64,000 nucleotides of DNA from Paenarthrobacter aurescens TC1. Lineage in GTDB: Bacteria; Actinomycetota; Actinomycetes; Actinomycetales; Micrococcaceae. The notes beneath the pieces were generated by a model. The model did no database searches. It was not told the DNA's origin and saw only the letters and a list, made by a program, of their open reading frames with translations. Position numbers and translations under genes: made by a program. The DNA is taken from assembly GCA_000014925.1 (NCBI GenBank), contig CP000475.1:248001-312000 (forward strand), written 5' to 3'. Within the stretch, counting starts at the first letter, position 1. Each line of letters begins with the position of its first letter. This document shows, one piece after another, positions 1 to 8,075 of the stretch.

Positions 1-610
1 CGCCCAGTGCCTTGCCGCAGGCGCTGCCGGCGCCGTGGGCCGGGTGGACCTGGACGTAGTCCGGCAGCGTCAGGAACTTGTCCCGCAGGCTCGCGAACAG
101 CTGCTTGGCGCCCTCGAAGCGGGTGTCGATGCCGCCGGCCGCCTCGTCCAGCAGGTCCGGCCGGCCCAGGTCCCCGGAGAACACGAAGTCACCCGAGAGC
201 AGGTAGCCGGGCTGGTCGCTGAACGCCCCGTCGGTCACCAGGAACGACAGGTGCTCCGGGGTGTGTCCCGGGGTGTGCAGGGCCTTGATGCTGATGTTGC
301 CGACAGTGATCGCGTCGCCGTCGTAGAGCCGTTCACCGTCGAATTCGTACTGCCAGTCCGGCCCACCCTCGCCCGAGACATAAATCTTCGCGCCGGTAGC
401 GGCCGCCAGCTCCCGGGTGCCGGAAAGATAGTCGGCGTGGATGTGGGTTTCGGTGACCGCCACGATCTTCATGCCGTTCTTCTCGGCCAGATCCTGGTAG
501 ACCGTAATGTCCCGGCGCCCGTCAACGACCACGGCCGTGCCGTTGGCCTGGCAGCCGATCAAGTAGCTGGCCTGGGCGAGGTCTTCATCATAAATACGCT
601 CGATAAGCAT
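1..610 (-). CDS. MBL-fold persulfide dioxygenase-like hydrolase (3' end off window)
   Basis: The first ~203 residues are visible; the gene runs off base 1. It begins [19 protein letters not shown] at an ATG. Metal-binding motifs of the metallo-beta-lactamase fold are present: THIHADY (residues 55-61), GHTPEH (115-120), [12 protein letters not shown] (139-150) and [12 protein letters not shown] (189-200). This layout is known from ETHE1/CstB-type persulfide dioxygenases, in which the MBL domain is often followed by rhodanese domains; whether that is so here cannot be seen. By family it would oxidise a low-molecular-weight persulfide to sulfite in the cytoplasm. A CstR-type operator lies 56 bp upstream of the start, so it probably belongs to the same regulon as the rhodanese genes at 1.1-3.8 kb. 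Confidence 0.85.
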   Translation of the reverse strand, partial: MLIERIYDEDLAQASYLIGCQANGTAVVVDGRRDITVYQDLAEKNGMKIVAVTETHIHADYLSGTRELAAATGAKIYVSGEGGPDWQYEFDGERLYDGDAITVGNISIKALHTPGHTPEHLSFLVTDGAFSDQPGYLLSGDFVFSGDLGRPDLLDEAAGGIDTRFEGAKQLFASLRDKFLTLPDYVQVHPAHGAGSACGKALG

Positions 611-665
611 CTGGTGTTCTCCTTCGATTGAAAGGGGTGGGAGGTTTGTTCTGAATCCAGTATAG

Positions 666-681
666 ATACCCCTGGGGGTAT
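666..681. promoter_or_regulatory. CstR/CsoR-type operator
   Basis: Perfect palindrome ATACCCCTGGGGGTAT, placed between the MBL hydrolase start (610) and the rest of the locus. It matches the copy at 3813-3828 next to the CsoR-family repressor gene in all but the last base, and fits the ATACC...GGTAT pattern known for CsoR/CstR sites. Inference: persulfide-sensitive repression of the MBL gene. Confidence 0.75.
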
Positions 682-751
682 TACGCAAGCGGGTTGCGGC
701 CTAGTCGGATTTCCTGCGGAAAAGCCGGTGCAGGAGCCCTGCGCAGGCCTG

Positions 752-769
752 CCGGGGCATGCCCCGGCT
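752..769. terminator. Perfect palindrome, possible terminator of the minus-strand unit
   Basis: GCCGGGGCATGCCCCGGC is an 18-bp perfect inverted repeat lying just past the 3' end of the minus-strand rhodanese/thioredoxin unit (which ends at 831). No clear T-run follows, so termination is only suggested by its position. Confidence 0.35.
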
Positions 770-830
770 GTTGCCGGGACGGGTTTTCCGGGGCTTGTTG
801 ATAGGTGACGGGGTGGCCTGCCCGGTACCA

Positions 831-1104
831 CTATGTGATGCCGCCGGCCACGTTGACAGTGGTGTGTCCGCGGTCGGTGAGGATCCGTGCGGCCTGGCTG
901 CTGCGTTTCCCTGGCCCGCACAACAGGTAGAGCGTTGTGTTGGGAAGGTCAGCAAGCCGGGAAGACAGTTCCTCGAGTGGGATGTTCAGGCTGCCGGGCC
1001 GTGGCGTGCTCTTCCCGGCTCCGGACGTCCACCACTGTTGCGCGGGGCCACACCGTGGCGAGTTCGTCTGGCGTGACAGTACCGAATGCGTGGTCGCCTT
1101 GCAT
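831..1104 (-). pseudogene. Rhodanese-like gene with a frameshift
   Basis: From an ATG at 1104 the frame reads MQGDHAFGTVTPDELATVWP, then VVDVRSREEHATA, which is the N-terminal half of a rhodanese domain. It then hits a stop in the wrong frame. The continuation GSLNIPLEELSSRL..., YLLCGPGKRSSQA and VNVAGGIT, ending at a stop at 831, is in another frame. A single extra base near 990-1000 accounts for both halves. The active-loop cysteine (CGPGKR) is intact in the second half. The start lies 3 bp past the stop of the thioredoxin gene, so it was the last gene of that operon. It may be a true pseudogene or a sequencing slip. Confidence 0.7.
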
Positions 1105-1107
1105 GAG

Positions 1108-1470
1108 TCAGGTGCGTTGGTGTCCGGCCTCGGCGCGGAGTTTGTCCATGTCGAGGTTTTTTACGGCCTGGATGACTTCCTCGAGTCCGGTGGCGTTGAG
1201 GGCTCCGGGCTGGGAGAAGACCAGGGTTTTGTCCTTGAAGGCCATGAGTGTGGGGATGGAGGTGATGTTTGCTGCTGCGGCGAGTGCCTGTTCCGCTTCG
1301 GTGTCGACCTTGGCGAAGGTGATGTCGGGGTGCCTTTGGGCGGCAGCTCCGTAGGTGGGGGCGAACATGCGGCAGGGGCCGCACCAGGCTGCCCAGAAGT
1401 CAACGAAGACGATCCCGTTGTTCTCCAGGGTCTGGGCGAAGCTCTGTCCGGTGACGTCGATGGTTGCCAT
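1108..1470 (-). CDS. trxA: Thioredoxin
   Basis: A 120-residue thioredoxin with the canonical redox motif WCGPC (FWAAWCGPCRMFAPTYG, about residues 25-41) and the cis-proline segment SIPTLMAF (about 72-79). It begins MATIDVTGQSF after an AGGACACGAAAGACG leader. It is a cytoplasmic disulfide reductase. In this sulfur cluster the likely job is reduction of persulfidated rhodaneses or of protein persulfides. It is transcribed with the rhodanese genes upstream of it and the frameshifted rhodanese downstream. Confidence 0.93.
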   Translation of the reverse strand: MATIDVTGQSFAQTLENNGIVFVDFWAAWCGPCRMFAPTYGAAAQRHPDITFAKVDTEAEQALAAAANITSIPTLMAFKDKTLVFSQPGALNATGLEEVIQAVKNLDMDKLRAEAGHQRT

Positions 1471-1523
1471 CGTCTTTCGTGTCCTTTCGGGAGTTATCTG
1501 GGGTGTGGCGGGGACCGGAAGGG

Positions 1524-1820
1524 TCAGGTGGTGGGGAGGCCTGCGCGGGTCCAGGCGATCATGCCGCCGGCCATGGTGTCCGCTGTGTAGCCCGCCCCGT
1601 TGAGGGCATCGGCGACGGCGGCGGAGCGGTTGCCGCTGCGGCAGACCGCAATGACGGGCACGGCCGGGTCCAGTTCGGACAGGCGCGCCTGCAGTTGGCC
1701 CATGGGGATGTGCAGGGCGCCGGGGATCATGCCTTCCTCGACTTCGAAGTCCTCGCGGACATCGAGGATGCGGGCGCTGGTCCGCCGCTGCGCGGCTTCA
1801 GTGATGGTGATTTCAGCCAT
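1524..1820 (-). CDS. Single-domain rhodanese (sulfurtransferase)
   Basis: A 98-residue rhodanese domain. The N-terminal strand ILDVREDFEVEEGMIPGALHIP is followed by the active-site loop CRSGNR (about residues 60-65), whose Cys forms the persulfide, and the C-terminal signature AGGMIAWTRAGLP. It is a GlpE/PspE-size protein that moves sulfane sulfur between small thiols or proteins. It starts at ATG 1820 after a GGAGAATCC ribosome site and lies 53 bp before the thioredoxin gene on the same strand. Confidence 0.9.
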   Translation of the reverse strand: MAEITITEAAQRRTSARILDVREDFEVEEGMIPGALHIPMGQLQARLSELDPAVPVIAVCRSGNRSAAVADALNGAGYTADTMAGGMIAWTRAGLPTT

Positions 1821-1868
1821 TGGATTCTCCTTGGAATATTGCGGGCTGTAGTTAGCGGATGGGTTCAG

Positions 1869-2210
1869 TTAGCGGACGGGTTCGCCGGCCTGGCGCCAGG
1901 CGCTCATGCCGCCGCGCAGGGAGTAGGCCTGGTAGCCCTGGGAAGCGAGGAGCCGGGCCGCGGAAGCGGAGCGGATCCCGGACTGGCACATGGCAATCAC
2001 CGGGCGGTTCTTATTGATCCCGGCGGTGCTGGTCTGCAGCCGGTCCAACGGGATGTGCTTCGCCTGCGGTGCCCGTCCGGAGCGCCATTCCTGGGCGGAG
2101 CGGACGTCGATCAGCGCGGCGCCTGAGGCCAGGAGGTCCTTGGCCTCAGCGACCGAGACAGTTTTGTAGGGCTTGCTGAAGGCTTTCTTCAGGGAGCTGA
2201 TGATGCCCAT
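1869..2210 (-). CDS. Rhodanese-like protein with short basic N-terminal extension
   Basis: 113 residues beginning MGIISSLKKAFSKPYKTVS at ATG 2210, preceded by AAGGAGAACACC, which fixes the start. The rhodanese domain runs from about residue 20 to 113: ALIDVRSAQEWRSGR, the active loop CQSGIRSA (Cys near residue 75) and YSLRGGMSAWRQAGEPV. The amphipathic N-terminus before the domain is common in membrane-associated actinobacterial rhodaneses. A much longer reading frame spans this gene and the neighbouring TauE gene, but it overlaps TauE out of frame and is not real. Confidence 0.88.
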   Translation of the reverse strand: MGIISSLKKAFSKPYKTVSVAEAKDLLASGAALIDVRSAQEWRSGRAPQAKHIPLDRLQTSTAGINKNRPVIAMCQSGIRSASAARLLASQGYQAYSLRGGMSAWRQAGEPVR

Positions 2211-2239
2211 GGTGTTCTCCTTGCTTGGTGCTGGCCGGG

Positions 2240-3142
2240 TCAGGCGGGTGAGGGGATGTCGCTGCGTCGCTGGCCGCTGCGGTTGCGCAGGGGGCAGGAG
2301 CTGATGAAGAACCAGCAGATGCCGGCGGTGGTTGCCGTGAGGGCTGCGACTCCGGCGGCGATGAACCAGCGCAGGTCGGCGGGGGCCTGTTGGATGAGGA
2401 CGAAGGTGCCCATGGCCAGGACGAACAATCCGAAGGCCTTCCGCAGCGCGGCTTCCGGGATGCGGCCGGCGAGTTTGGAACCGATGAGCGAGCCTGCGAT
2501 GGCAGCGGCGGTCACGCCGAGGGTGATGCCCCAGTCCAGCTGGACGGTGGTGAGGTACCCGGCAAGGCCCGCGAAGGACTTCATGGCGATGACCACCAGG
2601 GAGGTGCCCACGGCGACGGACATCGGCAGGCCGCCCAGCAGTGCCAGGGCCGGAACTACAAGGAATCCGCCGCCCGCGCCGACCAGGCCGGTGATGAGCC
2701 CGACGACCGCGCCGTCCAGCAGCACCCTGCCCAGGGGCAGCTCGTGCTTGACCGGTGCGGCGCCGTTGTCGTTCTTCTTTTTCCGTCCGCGAAGCATGGC
2801 AATGGACGTGGCCACCATCATGACGGCGAAGGCGATGAGCAGGATCTGCCCGGGGATGTGCCCGCCGAGCAGTCCGCCGACGAACGCGCCGGCCATGCCG
2901 GCGGCGCCGAAGATCAGGCCCGTCCGCCACACCACCCTGCCGCCGCGTGCGTGGCTGAGCACGCTGACGGCTGAGGTGATGCCGACGACGAACAGGGAGG
3001 CTGCGATGGCTTCCTTGGCTTCGAACCCGGCCACATAGACCAGGATCGGGACTGTCAGGATGGATCCGCCGCCGCCCAGGACGCCGAGCGAGAGGCCGAT
3101 GACGACCGACAGGGCAAGAACCAGGATGAGGGTGGCGGTCAT
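2240..3142 (-). CDS. TauE/SafE-family sulfite/sulfur-oxyanion exporter
   Basis: 300-residue polytopic membrane protein with the two glycine-rich TauE repeats, GLSLGVLGGGGSILTVPIL near residues 17-35 and GLVGAGGGFLVVPALALLGG near 157-176, and about eight hydrophobic segments. The family exports sulfite, thiosulfate or organosulfonates. In CstR regulons it removes the sulfite made by persulfide oxidation. Its ATG overlaps the stop of the upstream rhodanese-DUF2892 gene by 4 bp (ATGA), so the two are translationally coupled. The C-terminal ~25 residues are basic and unconserved-looking. Confidence 0.88.
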   Translation of the reverse strand: MTATLILVLALSVVIGLSLGVLGGGGSILTVPILVYVAGFEAKEAIAASLFVVGITSAVSVLSHARGGRVVWRTGLIFGAAGMAGAFVGGLLGGHIPGQILLIAFAVMMVATSIAMLRGRKKKNDNGAAPVKHELPLGRVLLDGAVVGLITGLVGAGGGFLVVPALALLGGLPMSVAVGTSLVVIAMKSFAGLAGYLTTVQLDWGITLGVTAAAIAGSLIGSKLAGRIPEAALRKAFGLFVLAMGTFVLIQQAPADLRWFIAAGVAALTATTAGICWFFISSCPLRNRSGQRRSDIPSPA

Positions 3143-3762
3143 GAGGCCATGGCCTCGTCATCGACCTCGGTGGTGACGGGCAGGGCGAGGATGGCGCTTT
3201 CGCGGGTGGGTTCCTTGGCGGCCTTGTTCCACGGCATGGCCGAGATCGCCTGGCCCATGGCGCAGGTGTTGGTGGCTGCGGAGAACGTCAGGCCGGTGCC
3301 GATGACCCCGGCAAGGGTCCGGATTTTCGGGGAGATGAACTTGCCGCCGGCCAGGCCCAGGACCACCAGGGAGCCGGCCACAAGGCGGACCTGCCGCTCC
3401 AGGTCCCAGCGGTCCTTGCCCTTGACCACGTCACCGCCGGCCGCGGCGAAGCCGGGTGCGCCGCCGGTCAGGACGTAGGCGGTGTCGATCCCGGCCTTGG
3501 CAAGGCGCTGGCGGGCCTGCTCGGCGCGCACGCCTGACTGGCAGACCAGGACCACGCGGGAGCCCAGCCGGGCGGCGAGCTCGTCGGTGTGTTCGGACAG
3601 CAGCGGCAGGGGCACGTTGTAAGAGCCGCGGATGTGCATGGACTCGAACTCGGCGGCGGAGCGGACGTCGATCACCACGAGGTCCTGGTGCTCTTTGAAC
3701 CAGGACTGGAGGGTTTCAGGGGCGAGTGCGGTAACAACGGGTGCCGTGGAAGGGGAAGTCAT
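3139..3762 (-). CDS. Rhodanese fused to DUF2892 membrane domain
   Basis: 207 residues. Rhodanese domain at 15-110: VVIDVRSAAEFESMHIRGSY, active loop CQSGVRAEQA, then VLTGGAPGFAAAGG. It is followed by a DUF2892 region (about 118-180; WDLERQVRLVAGSL, two short hydrophobic helices, TNTCAMGQAISAMPWN). The combination is known from sulfide-oxidation and CstR clusters and probably places the sulfurtransferase at the membrane next to the TauE exporter encoded 4 bp downstream. It is the first gene of the minus-strand operon, behind the operator cluster at 3792-3849. Confidence 0.9.
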   Translation of the reverse strand: MTSPSTAPVVTALAPETLQSWFKEHQDLVVIDVRSAAEFESMHIRGSYNVPLPLLSEHTDELAARLGSRVVLVCQSGVRAEQARQRLAKAGIDTAYVLTGGAPGFAAAGGDVVKGKDRWDLERQVRLVAGSLVVLGLAGGKFISPKIRTLAGVIGTGLTFSAATNTCAMGQAISAMPWNKAAKEPTRESAILALPVTTEVDDEAMAS

Positions 3763-3791
3763 TGGTTGGCCTCTCGGAAGGGGTCGGGTGG

Positions 3792-4143
<352 letters not shown>

Positions 4144-4177
4144 CCAGACCTGCTTTCGCGCCGCCCAAAGGAGAACC

Positions 4178-4594
4178 ATGACGTACACCCTCACCGCCAC
4201 CGTCGACCTTCCATGGACCGAAGCCCTGGACCGGACCCGGGACGCCCTGTCAACCCAGGGCTTCGGGATCCTCACGGAAATCAACGTCCGCTCCACCTTC
4301 GAAGCCAAGCTTGGCGCCGAAGCCGCGGACGCCGTCGGCGACTACGTCATCCTCGGCGCCTGCAACCCGGCCCTGGCCAGCCGCGCCCTCCCCGCAGAAC
4401 CCGAAATCGGCGCGCTGCTGCCGTGCAACGTGGTGGTGCGCCGGAACAAGGACGCAGCCGTGACTACAATCGAGGCCATTGATCCGCAGACCATGGTCCA
4501 ACTCAGCGAAACGCCGGCCGTAAAAGAAGTAGCCGACGACGCCGGAACCCGGCTCCGCGCGGCCCTCGCCGGACTGAATGAAGCAACAGAGTAA
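4178..4594 (+). CDS. DUF302 protein
   Basis: 138 residues beginning MTYTLTATVDLPWTEALD, with a strong AAAGGAG site 5 bp before the ATG. The DUF302 core is visible: EALDRTRDALSTQGFGILTEI, VYVxLGACNP-type segment (DYVILGACNPALASRAL) and IGALLPCNVVVRR. The Cys residues in GACNP and LPCNV are typical of the family. The biochemical function is not established. The family is repeatedly found beside CsoR/CstR regulators and sulfur genes, as here, 34 bp after the repressor gene. Confidence 0.85.
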   Translation: MTYTLTATVDLPWTEALDRTRDALSTQGFGILTEINVRSTFEAKLGAEAADAVGDYVILGACNPALASRALPAEPEIGALLPCNVVVRRNKDAAVTTIEAIDPQTMVQLSETPAVKEVADDAGTRLRAALAGLNEATE

Positions 4595-4597
4595 AAG

Positions 4598-4981
4598 GTG
4601 CCCATCAGCAGGACCGCAGGAACCGAGAACGATGGCGACGGCAGGGGGCTGCTCATTCACTCCGCCGGATCGCTTGAGCAGGACGCAGTGGCCGCCATCC
4701 TCCCCAGCGCCACCAACGCCCGCGCCGCACTCGGCCCGGCAACCGGCATTGAAGTGATTATCCAGGGCCCGGGCGTGAAACTTCTCCCCATGAACTCACC
4801 CGCCACCGAAACCGTCAAAAGCGCCCGGCAACTGGACGTGAGCATCCTCGCCTGCGGCAACAGCATGCGCTCAGGAGGCATGGAAGACAAAGACCTCACC
4901 ACCGGCATTGGCACGGGTCCCGCAGCCACCGCCCACCTCGCCCAGCGCCAATGGGACGGCTGGGCCTACGCCAGGCTCTAA
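4598..4981 (+). CDS. DsrE/DsrF-like sulfur-relay protein
   Basis: 127 residues starting at GTG 4598, three bases after the DUF302 stop, so surely cotranscribed. The DsrE-like fold is suggested by VIIQGPGVKLLPMNS followed by a Cys-bearing strand VSILACGNSMRSGGM, where the Cys corresponds to the sulfur-carrier position of DsrE-type proteins. The N-terminal ~15 residues are poorly conserved, and a downstream start is possible. Likely role: cytoplasmic sulfane-sulfur carrier in persulfide handling. Confidence 0.7.
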   Translation: MPISRTAGTENDGDGRGLLIHSAGSLEQDAVAAILPSATNARAALGPATGIEVIIQGPGVKLLPMNSPATETVKSARQLDVSILACGNSMRSGGMEDKDLTTGIGTGPAATAHLAQRQWDGWAYARL

Positions 4982-5202
4982 AACCAGGCAGCTATCCCGA
5001 ACGCATGCGCCCGCACCGAACAAGGCGGAAAACATGGTCTCTGCGCGCCAGAGCACAACCAGTGCAGACGGCTTCAGACATTCCGTGCAAACGACTTCTG
5101 AAACTGACAAAAATCCCATACAGTTGCTGACTCCTTCGATTCGCATATACCCCGCCCACAAAACCGTCCCGCTTAGCCCGCTCAACCGCTACAGTTGAGC
5201 CC
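4982..5202. other. Non-coding spacer left of the mercury cassette
   Basis: 221 bp with no gene I can support. It ends in a short inverted repeat (TCAAC...GTTGA, about 5179-5196) directly before a recombinase start, so part of it may be an old recombination (res-like) site. Confidence 0.4.
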
Positions 5203-5235
5203 ATGTCAGCACACGTCGTCGGTTACGCCAGATAT
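5203..5235 (+). pseudogene. 5' fragment of a serine recombinase gene
   Basis: An ATG at 5203 starts MSAHVVGYAR, the typical first beta strand of a resolvase/invertase (consensus xxxxGYARVST), and then the similarity stops abruptly. The missing continuation, VSTNEQDLTAQRNGL..., is found 3 kb away at 8262 on the same strand. The two pieces look like one gene split by insertion of the mercury cassette. Confidence 0.55.
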
Positions 5236-5295
5236 GCGGGCATGAGACACGTCCGGCCCGGTGCGTGTCTCGCGGTTTCTGCATTGCTTTAGGCT

Positions 5296-5357
5296 CAGAG
5301 CGGGTTTGGCCGGTTGCCTCCATTGCCCGGTACAGCGTTGCTCGGCTCCATCCGATT
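5296..5357 (-). pseudogene. 3' fragment of a second serine recombinase (direct repeat of 7472-7533)
   Basis: On the minus strand this encodes IGWSRATLYRAMEATGQTRS, nearly the same as the C-terminal helix-turn-helix of the resolvase at 7446-8075 (VGWSRATLYRAMQATDQTRS). At DNA level about 60 bp are close to identical, in the same orientation. It is a leftover recombinase 3' end, so recombinase ends flank merR-merA on both sides. Confidence 0.65.
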
Positions 5358-5387
5358 GCACTTCTGGTCGGGGGACCTAGGCGGATA

Positions 5388-5777
5388 TCAGATGTAGCTG
5401 CAGATCTGTTCCGCATCACAGTTCCGCGGATCTGCTGCCTCCACGAATGCATATTGTTCGGCCACGGTTGCTCGTAGCGCAGTTAGTTCTGCAATTTTCC
5501 GGTCCAGATCTATGAGCTGTTTACCCAGGACGTCCCGGACGTGGGTGCATGGGGTTATGCCGTTATCCCGGATCTGGAGGATTCCTTGGATCTGCGCCAG
5601 GGTCAGCCCTGCAATCTGGCTGCGGCGGATGAATTCTAAGCGGCTGATCGTGTCGCGGCCATACTCGCGATAGCCATTGGCGGATCTTTCAGCTGGCGGG
5701 AGCAGGCCTCGATTTTCATAGAACCTGATCGTCTTGGTTGTCATGCCGACAGCGGCAGCAGCTTCACCGATCCGCAT
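5388..5777 (-). CDS. merR: MerR, mercury-responsive regulator
   Basis: 129 residues starting at ATG 5777 (MRIGEAAAAVGMTTKTIRF). N-terminal MerR winged HTH (FYENRGLLPPAERSANGYREY), a dimerisation helix, and three cysteines placed for Hg(II) binding: TPCTHV near residue 80, then NCDAEQIC close to the C-terminus. By family it represses and, with Hg(II), activates the divergent merA promoter by untwisting a long spacer. It is divergent from merA with a 191-bp gap holding two MerR-type palindromes. An in-frame upstream extension exists but lacks a ribosome site and would cross the operator. Confidence 0.88.
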   Translation of the reverse strand: MRIGEAAAAVGMTTKTIRFYENRGLLPPAERSANGYREYGRDTISRLEFIRRSQIAGLTLAQIQGILQIRDNGITPCTHVRDVLGKQLIDLDRKIAELTALRATVAEQYAFVEAADPRNCDAEQICSYI

Positions 5778-5813
5778 TTCGGGTCCTTCTTCTCGCTCGA
5801 AAACGACTCTTAG

Positions 5814-5909
5814 CCTTCCACGGTACGGGAAGGTTGCTGCGTCCCGATACGCTCCACTGCTCCTCTCCTGTGGGCTCTTGACCTTCCCGTGCAGGGGAAG
5901 GTGCAGACT
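5814..5909. promoter_or_regulatory. merR/merA divergent promoters with two MerR operators
   Basis: The merA side has a -35 TTGACC (5878-5883) and a -10-like CAGACT (5904-5909) about 20 bp apart, the overlong spacer typical of MerR promoters. Between them lies a palindrome (5881-5902) with 8-bp arms ACCTTCCC/GGGAAGGT. A second, related palindrome (5814-5833; CCTTCC...GGAAGG) lies on the merR side, followed on that strand by TAAGAGT. Each gene thus appears to have its own MerR site. Confidence 0.7.
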
Positions 5910-5968
5910 GGGGGCCAGCATGCACCAGAAGAACACCATGGGTGTTCACTAAGATCCCTGGAGGACTA

Positions 5969-7411
5969 ATGCCTGAGGCAGCACCGGATTTTGATTTGGC
6001 CGTAATCGGTTCCGGCGGTGGTGCCTTCGCCGCCGCCATCCGGGCCACGAATCTGGGCAAGCGGGTGGTCATGATCGAACGCTCCACGGTGGGCGGGACC
6101 TGTGTGAACACCGGGTGTGTTCCTTCCAAGGCCCTGCTGGCCGCCGCCGACGCCAGACATGTGGCTTTGGACGGGACAGGAAGGTTCCCCGGGATCAGCA
6201 CCACCGCCGCACCAGTGGATATGGGTGCGCTCATTGACGGGAAACGCTCTCTGGTCGAAGGTATGCGCTCGGATAAGTACGTGGATCTGGCCGCCGAGTA
6301 TGGATGGGACCTGCGTCAGGGTAGCGCGGTGTTCGCTGGCACCCCCCAGGAACCGGCTTTGGAGATCACCCGGCCTGACGGCGGCCGCGACTCCCTAACC
6401 GCTGCCCATTATCTGGTTGCGACTGGTTCGGCTCCGTGGGCACCCCCGGTGCCTGGACTGGAGGAGGTTGACTACCTGACCTCGACCACAGCCATGGAAC
6501 TGGGCGAAGTGCCCGAGTCCCTGATCGTCTTCGGCGGCGGATACGTCGCGCTAGAACAAGCTCAGCTTTTTGCCCGCCTCGGATCTAAAGTGACCTTGCT
6601 GGCCCGCTCCCGGCTTGCCTCGCACGAGGAACCCGAAGCATCCCGTGCCCTGATGGGCGTCTTCGCCGATGAGGGCATCCGCGTGATCCGCCGCGCCACC
6701 GTGACATCGATCCGCGCTAACGCGTCAGGGGAAGAAGTGACTGTCACCGCCACGGTGGCCGGGGGCCACGAGGAATTCCGTGCCGCGAAGCTGTTGGTTG
6801 CCACCGGGCGTCGTGCCGTCACCAACGGGCTTAATCTGGATGCCGTCGGCGTTAAAACCGGTAACACCGGCCAGATTCTGGTTGAGAACACGCTGGCAAG
6901 CTCCAACCCCAGGATCTGGGCCGCCGGGGATGTGACCGGGCACAGGGAATTCGTCTACGTCGCGTCCGCTCACGGGACCCTGATGGTGGAGAACGCGTTC
7001 AACGACGCCGGGCGCGAGGTCGACTACCGGCACCTTCCCCGCGTGACGTTCACCAGCCCGGCTCTGGCCGCCGTCGGTATGACCGATAAGGAAGCGAATG
7101 AAGCGGGGATCCGGTGTGAGTGCAGGGTCCTGCCACTGGAGTATGTTCCGCGGGCGCTGGTGAACCGGGACACCCGCGGGTTCATCAAAATCGTCGCTAA
7201 TAACAGCACAGGCCGAATCGTCGGGATCACCGCGGTCGGCAAGGAGGCCGGGGACCTGGCCGCGGCCGGCGTGTACATCCTTGAGGCGGGCATGACCGTG
7301 GACCAGGTGGCGAACCTCTGGTCCCCGTACCTGACCATGGCCGAAGGTATCAAAATCGCCGCACAGTCTTTCACCACAGACGTCTCCAAACTCTCCTGCT
7401 GCGCCTCCTAA
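5969..7411 (+). CDS. merA: Mercuric reductase MerA (short form, no heavy-metal domain)
   Basis: 480 residues from ATG 5969, set by GGAGG 4 bp upstream. Class-I pyridine nucleotide-disulfide oxidoreductase: FAD-binding VIGSGGGAFAAAIRA (about 13-27), redox-active pair GTCVNTGCVPSK (about 46-57), NAD(P)H fold VFGGGYVALEQAQ (about 186-198), second FAD motif IWAAGDVTG (about 313-321). The C-terminal vicinal pair SKLSCCAS is specific to MerA and delivers Hg(II) to the active site. The reaction is NADPH-dependent reduction of Hg(II) to volatile Hg(0) in the cytoplasm. The N-terminal HMA domain found in many proteobacterial MerA is absent, as is usual in actinobacteria. No merT/merP transporter gene is present. 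Confidence 0.95.
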   Translation: MPEAAPDFDLAVIGSGGGAFAAAIRATNLGKRVVMIERSTVGGTCVNTGCVPSKALLAAADARHVALDGTGRFPGISTTAAPVDMGALIDGKRSLVEGMRSDKYVDLAAEYGWDLRQGSAVFAGTPQEPALEITRPDGGRDSLTAAHYLVATGSAPWAPPVPGLEEVDYLTSTTAMELGEVPESLIVFGGGYVALEQAQLFARLGSKVTLLARSRLASHEEPEASRALMGVFADEGIRVIRRATVTSIRANASGEEVTVTATVAGGHEEFRAAKLLVATGRRAVTNGLNLDAVGVKTGNTGQILVENTLASSNPRIWAAGDVTGHREFVYVASAHGTLMVENAFNDAGREVDYRHLPRVTFTSPALAAVGMTDKEANEAGIRCECRVLPLEYVPRALVNRDTRGFIKIVANNSTGRIVGITAVGKEAGDLAAAGVYILEAGMTVDQVANLWSPYLTMAEGIKIAAQSFTTDVSKLSCCAS

Positions 7412-7412
7412 T

Positions 7413-7429
7413 TTGGCTGAGAAAGCCAA
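7413..7429 (+). terminator. Short hairpin after merA
   Basis: TTGGCT-gagaa-AGCCAA, a 6-bp stem with a 5-nt loop, two bases after the merA stop. There is no T-run, so it is a weak candidate terminator between the convergent merA and resolvase genes. Confidence 0.35.
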
Positions 7430-7445
7430 GGTGAAGCCCTCCGCT

Positions 7446-8075
7446 CTACCGGCGCAGGTATTTGCCGGAGCCAGAGCGGGTTTGGTCTGTTGCCTGCATT
7501 GCCCGGTACAGCGTTGCTCGGCTCCATCCGACGAGTTCGGCGGCTTGCTGTGCTGTTTTGCCTTCGGCGCGGGCATTGGCGGCGATCTTTAGCTTTTCGG
7601 CTGTCACTACTGGATTGTTCGGTGGGCGACCAAAAACGGTACCGGCGCCTCTGGCTGCGGCGATCCCGGCGTTCACCCGTTCCACAATGAGCTCCCGCTC
7701 GTACTCCGCCAAGGTGGAGAGCATATTCAACATCAGCCGGCCGGTCGGTGTGTCCGGGTCAATGCCGTCGCCTATCGAGCGGACCATAATCCCTTTGTCC
7801 CTGAGTCCGTTTACGGTGTTCAGGACATCGAGCAGGGATCGGCCGAGCCGGTCAATGCGCCACACCACGATTGTGTCCCCCTTTTGGGCGTAGCTCATGA
7901 GTTTTTGCATGCCGGGCCGACTTTTGGCTTCTTTGCTTCCAGAGGTGACATCGGAGTAGATGTCTCGGGCCTGGACCCCGGCGGTGGTGAGGGCGTCACG
8001 TTGGAGCTGGTCGTCCTGCCCGGCGGTGCTGATGCGCGTATATCCGAGGTATGCCGTAACGGCAGTCTGCCCCAT
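7446..8075 (-). CDS. Serine recombinase (Tn3-type resolvase/invertase)
   Basis: 209 residues. Catalytic domain about 1-140 with the nucleophile Ser in YTRISTAGQ, the arginine motif VVWRIDRLGRSLLD, and LNMLSTLAEYERELIVERV. C-terminal helix-turn-helix at about 180-200 (AAELVGWSRATLYRAM). It catalyses site-specific DNA exchange by phosphoserine linkage, most likely cointegrate resolution or cassette movement for the element that carried the mer genes. It is full length. Its 3' end is duplicated at 5296-5357 on the other side of merRA. Confidence 0.92.
   Translation of the reverse strand: MGQTAVTAYLGYTRISTAGQDDQLQRDALTTAGVQARDIYSDVTSGSKEAKSRPGMQKLMSYAQKGDTIVVWRIDRLGRSLLDVLNTVNGLRDKGIMVRSIGDGIDPDTPTGRLMLNMLSTLAEYERELIVERVNAGIAAARGAGTVFGRPPNNPVVTAEKLKIAANARAEGKTAQQAAELVGWSRATLYRAMQATDQTRSGSGKYLRR

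Noticed and set aside
1869..3161. 430-codon open frame on the minus strand
   Set aside because: Only its last 113 codons match a protein (rhodanese, start 2210). The rest runs out of frame across the TauE gene and is Arg/Pro/His-rich, a high-GC artefact.
5388..5939. MerR reading extended to 183 codons
   Set aside because: The extension crosses the operator/promoter region and has no ribosome site; the MRIGEAA start fits the family.
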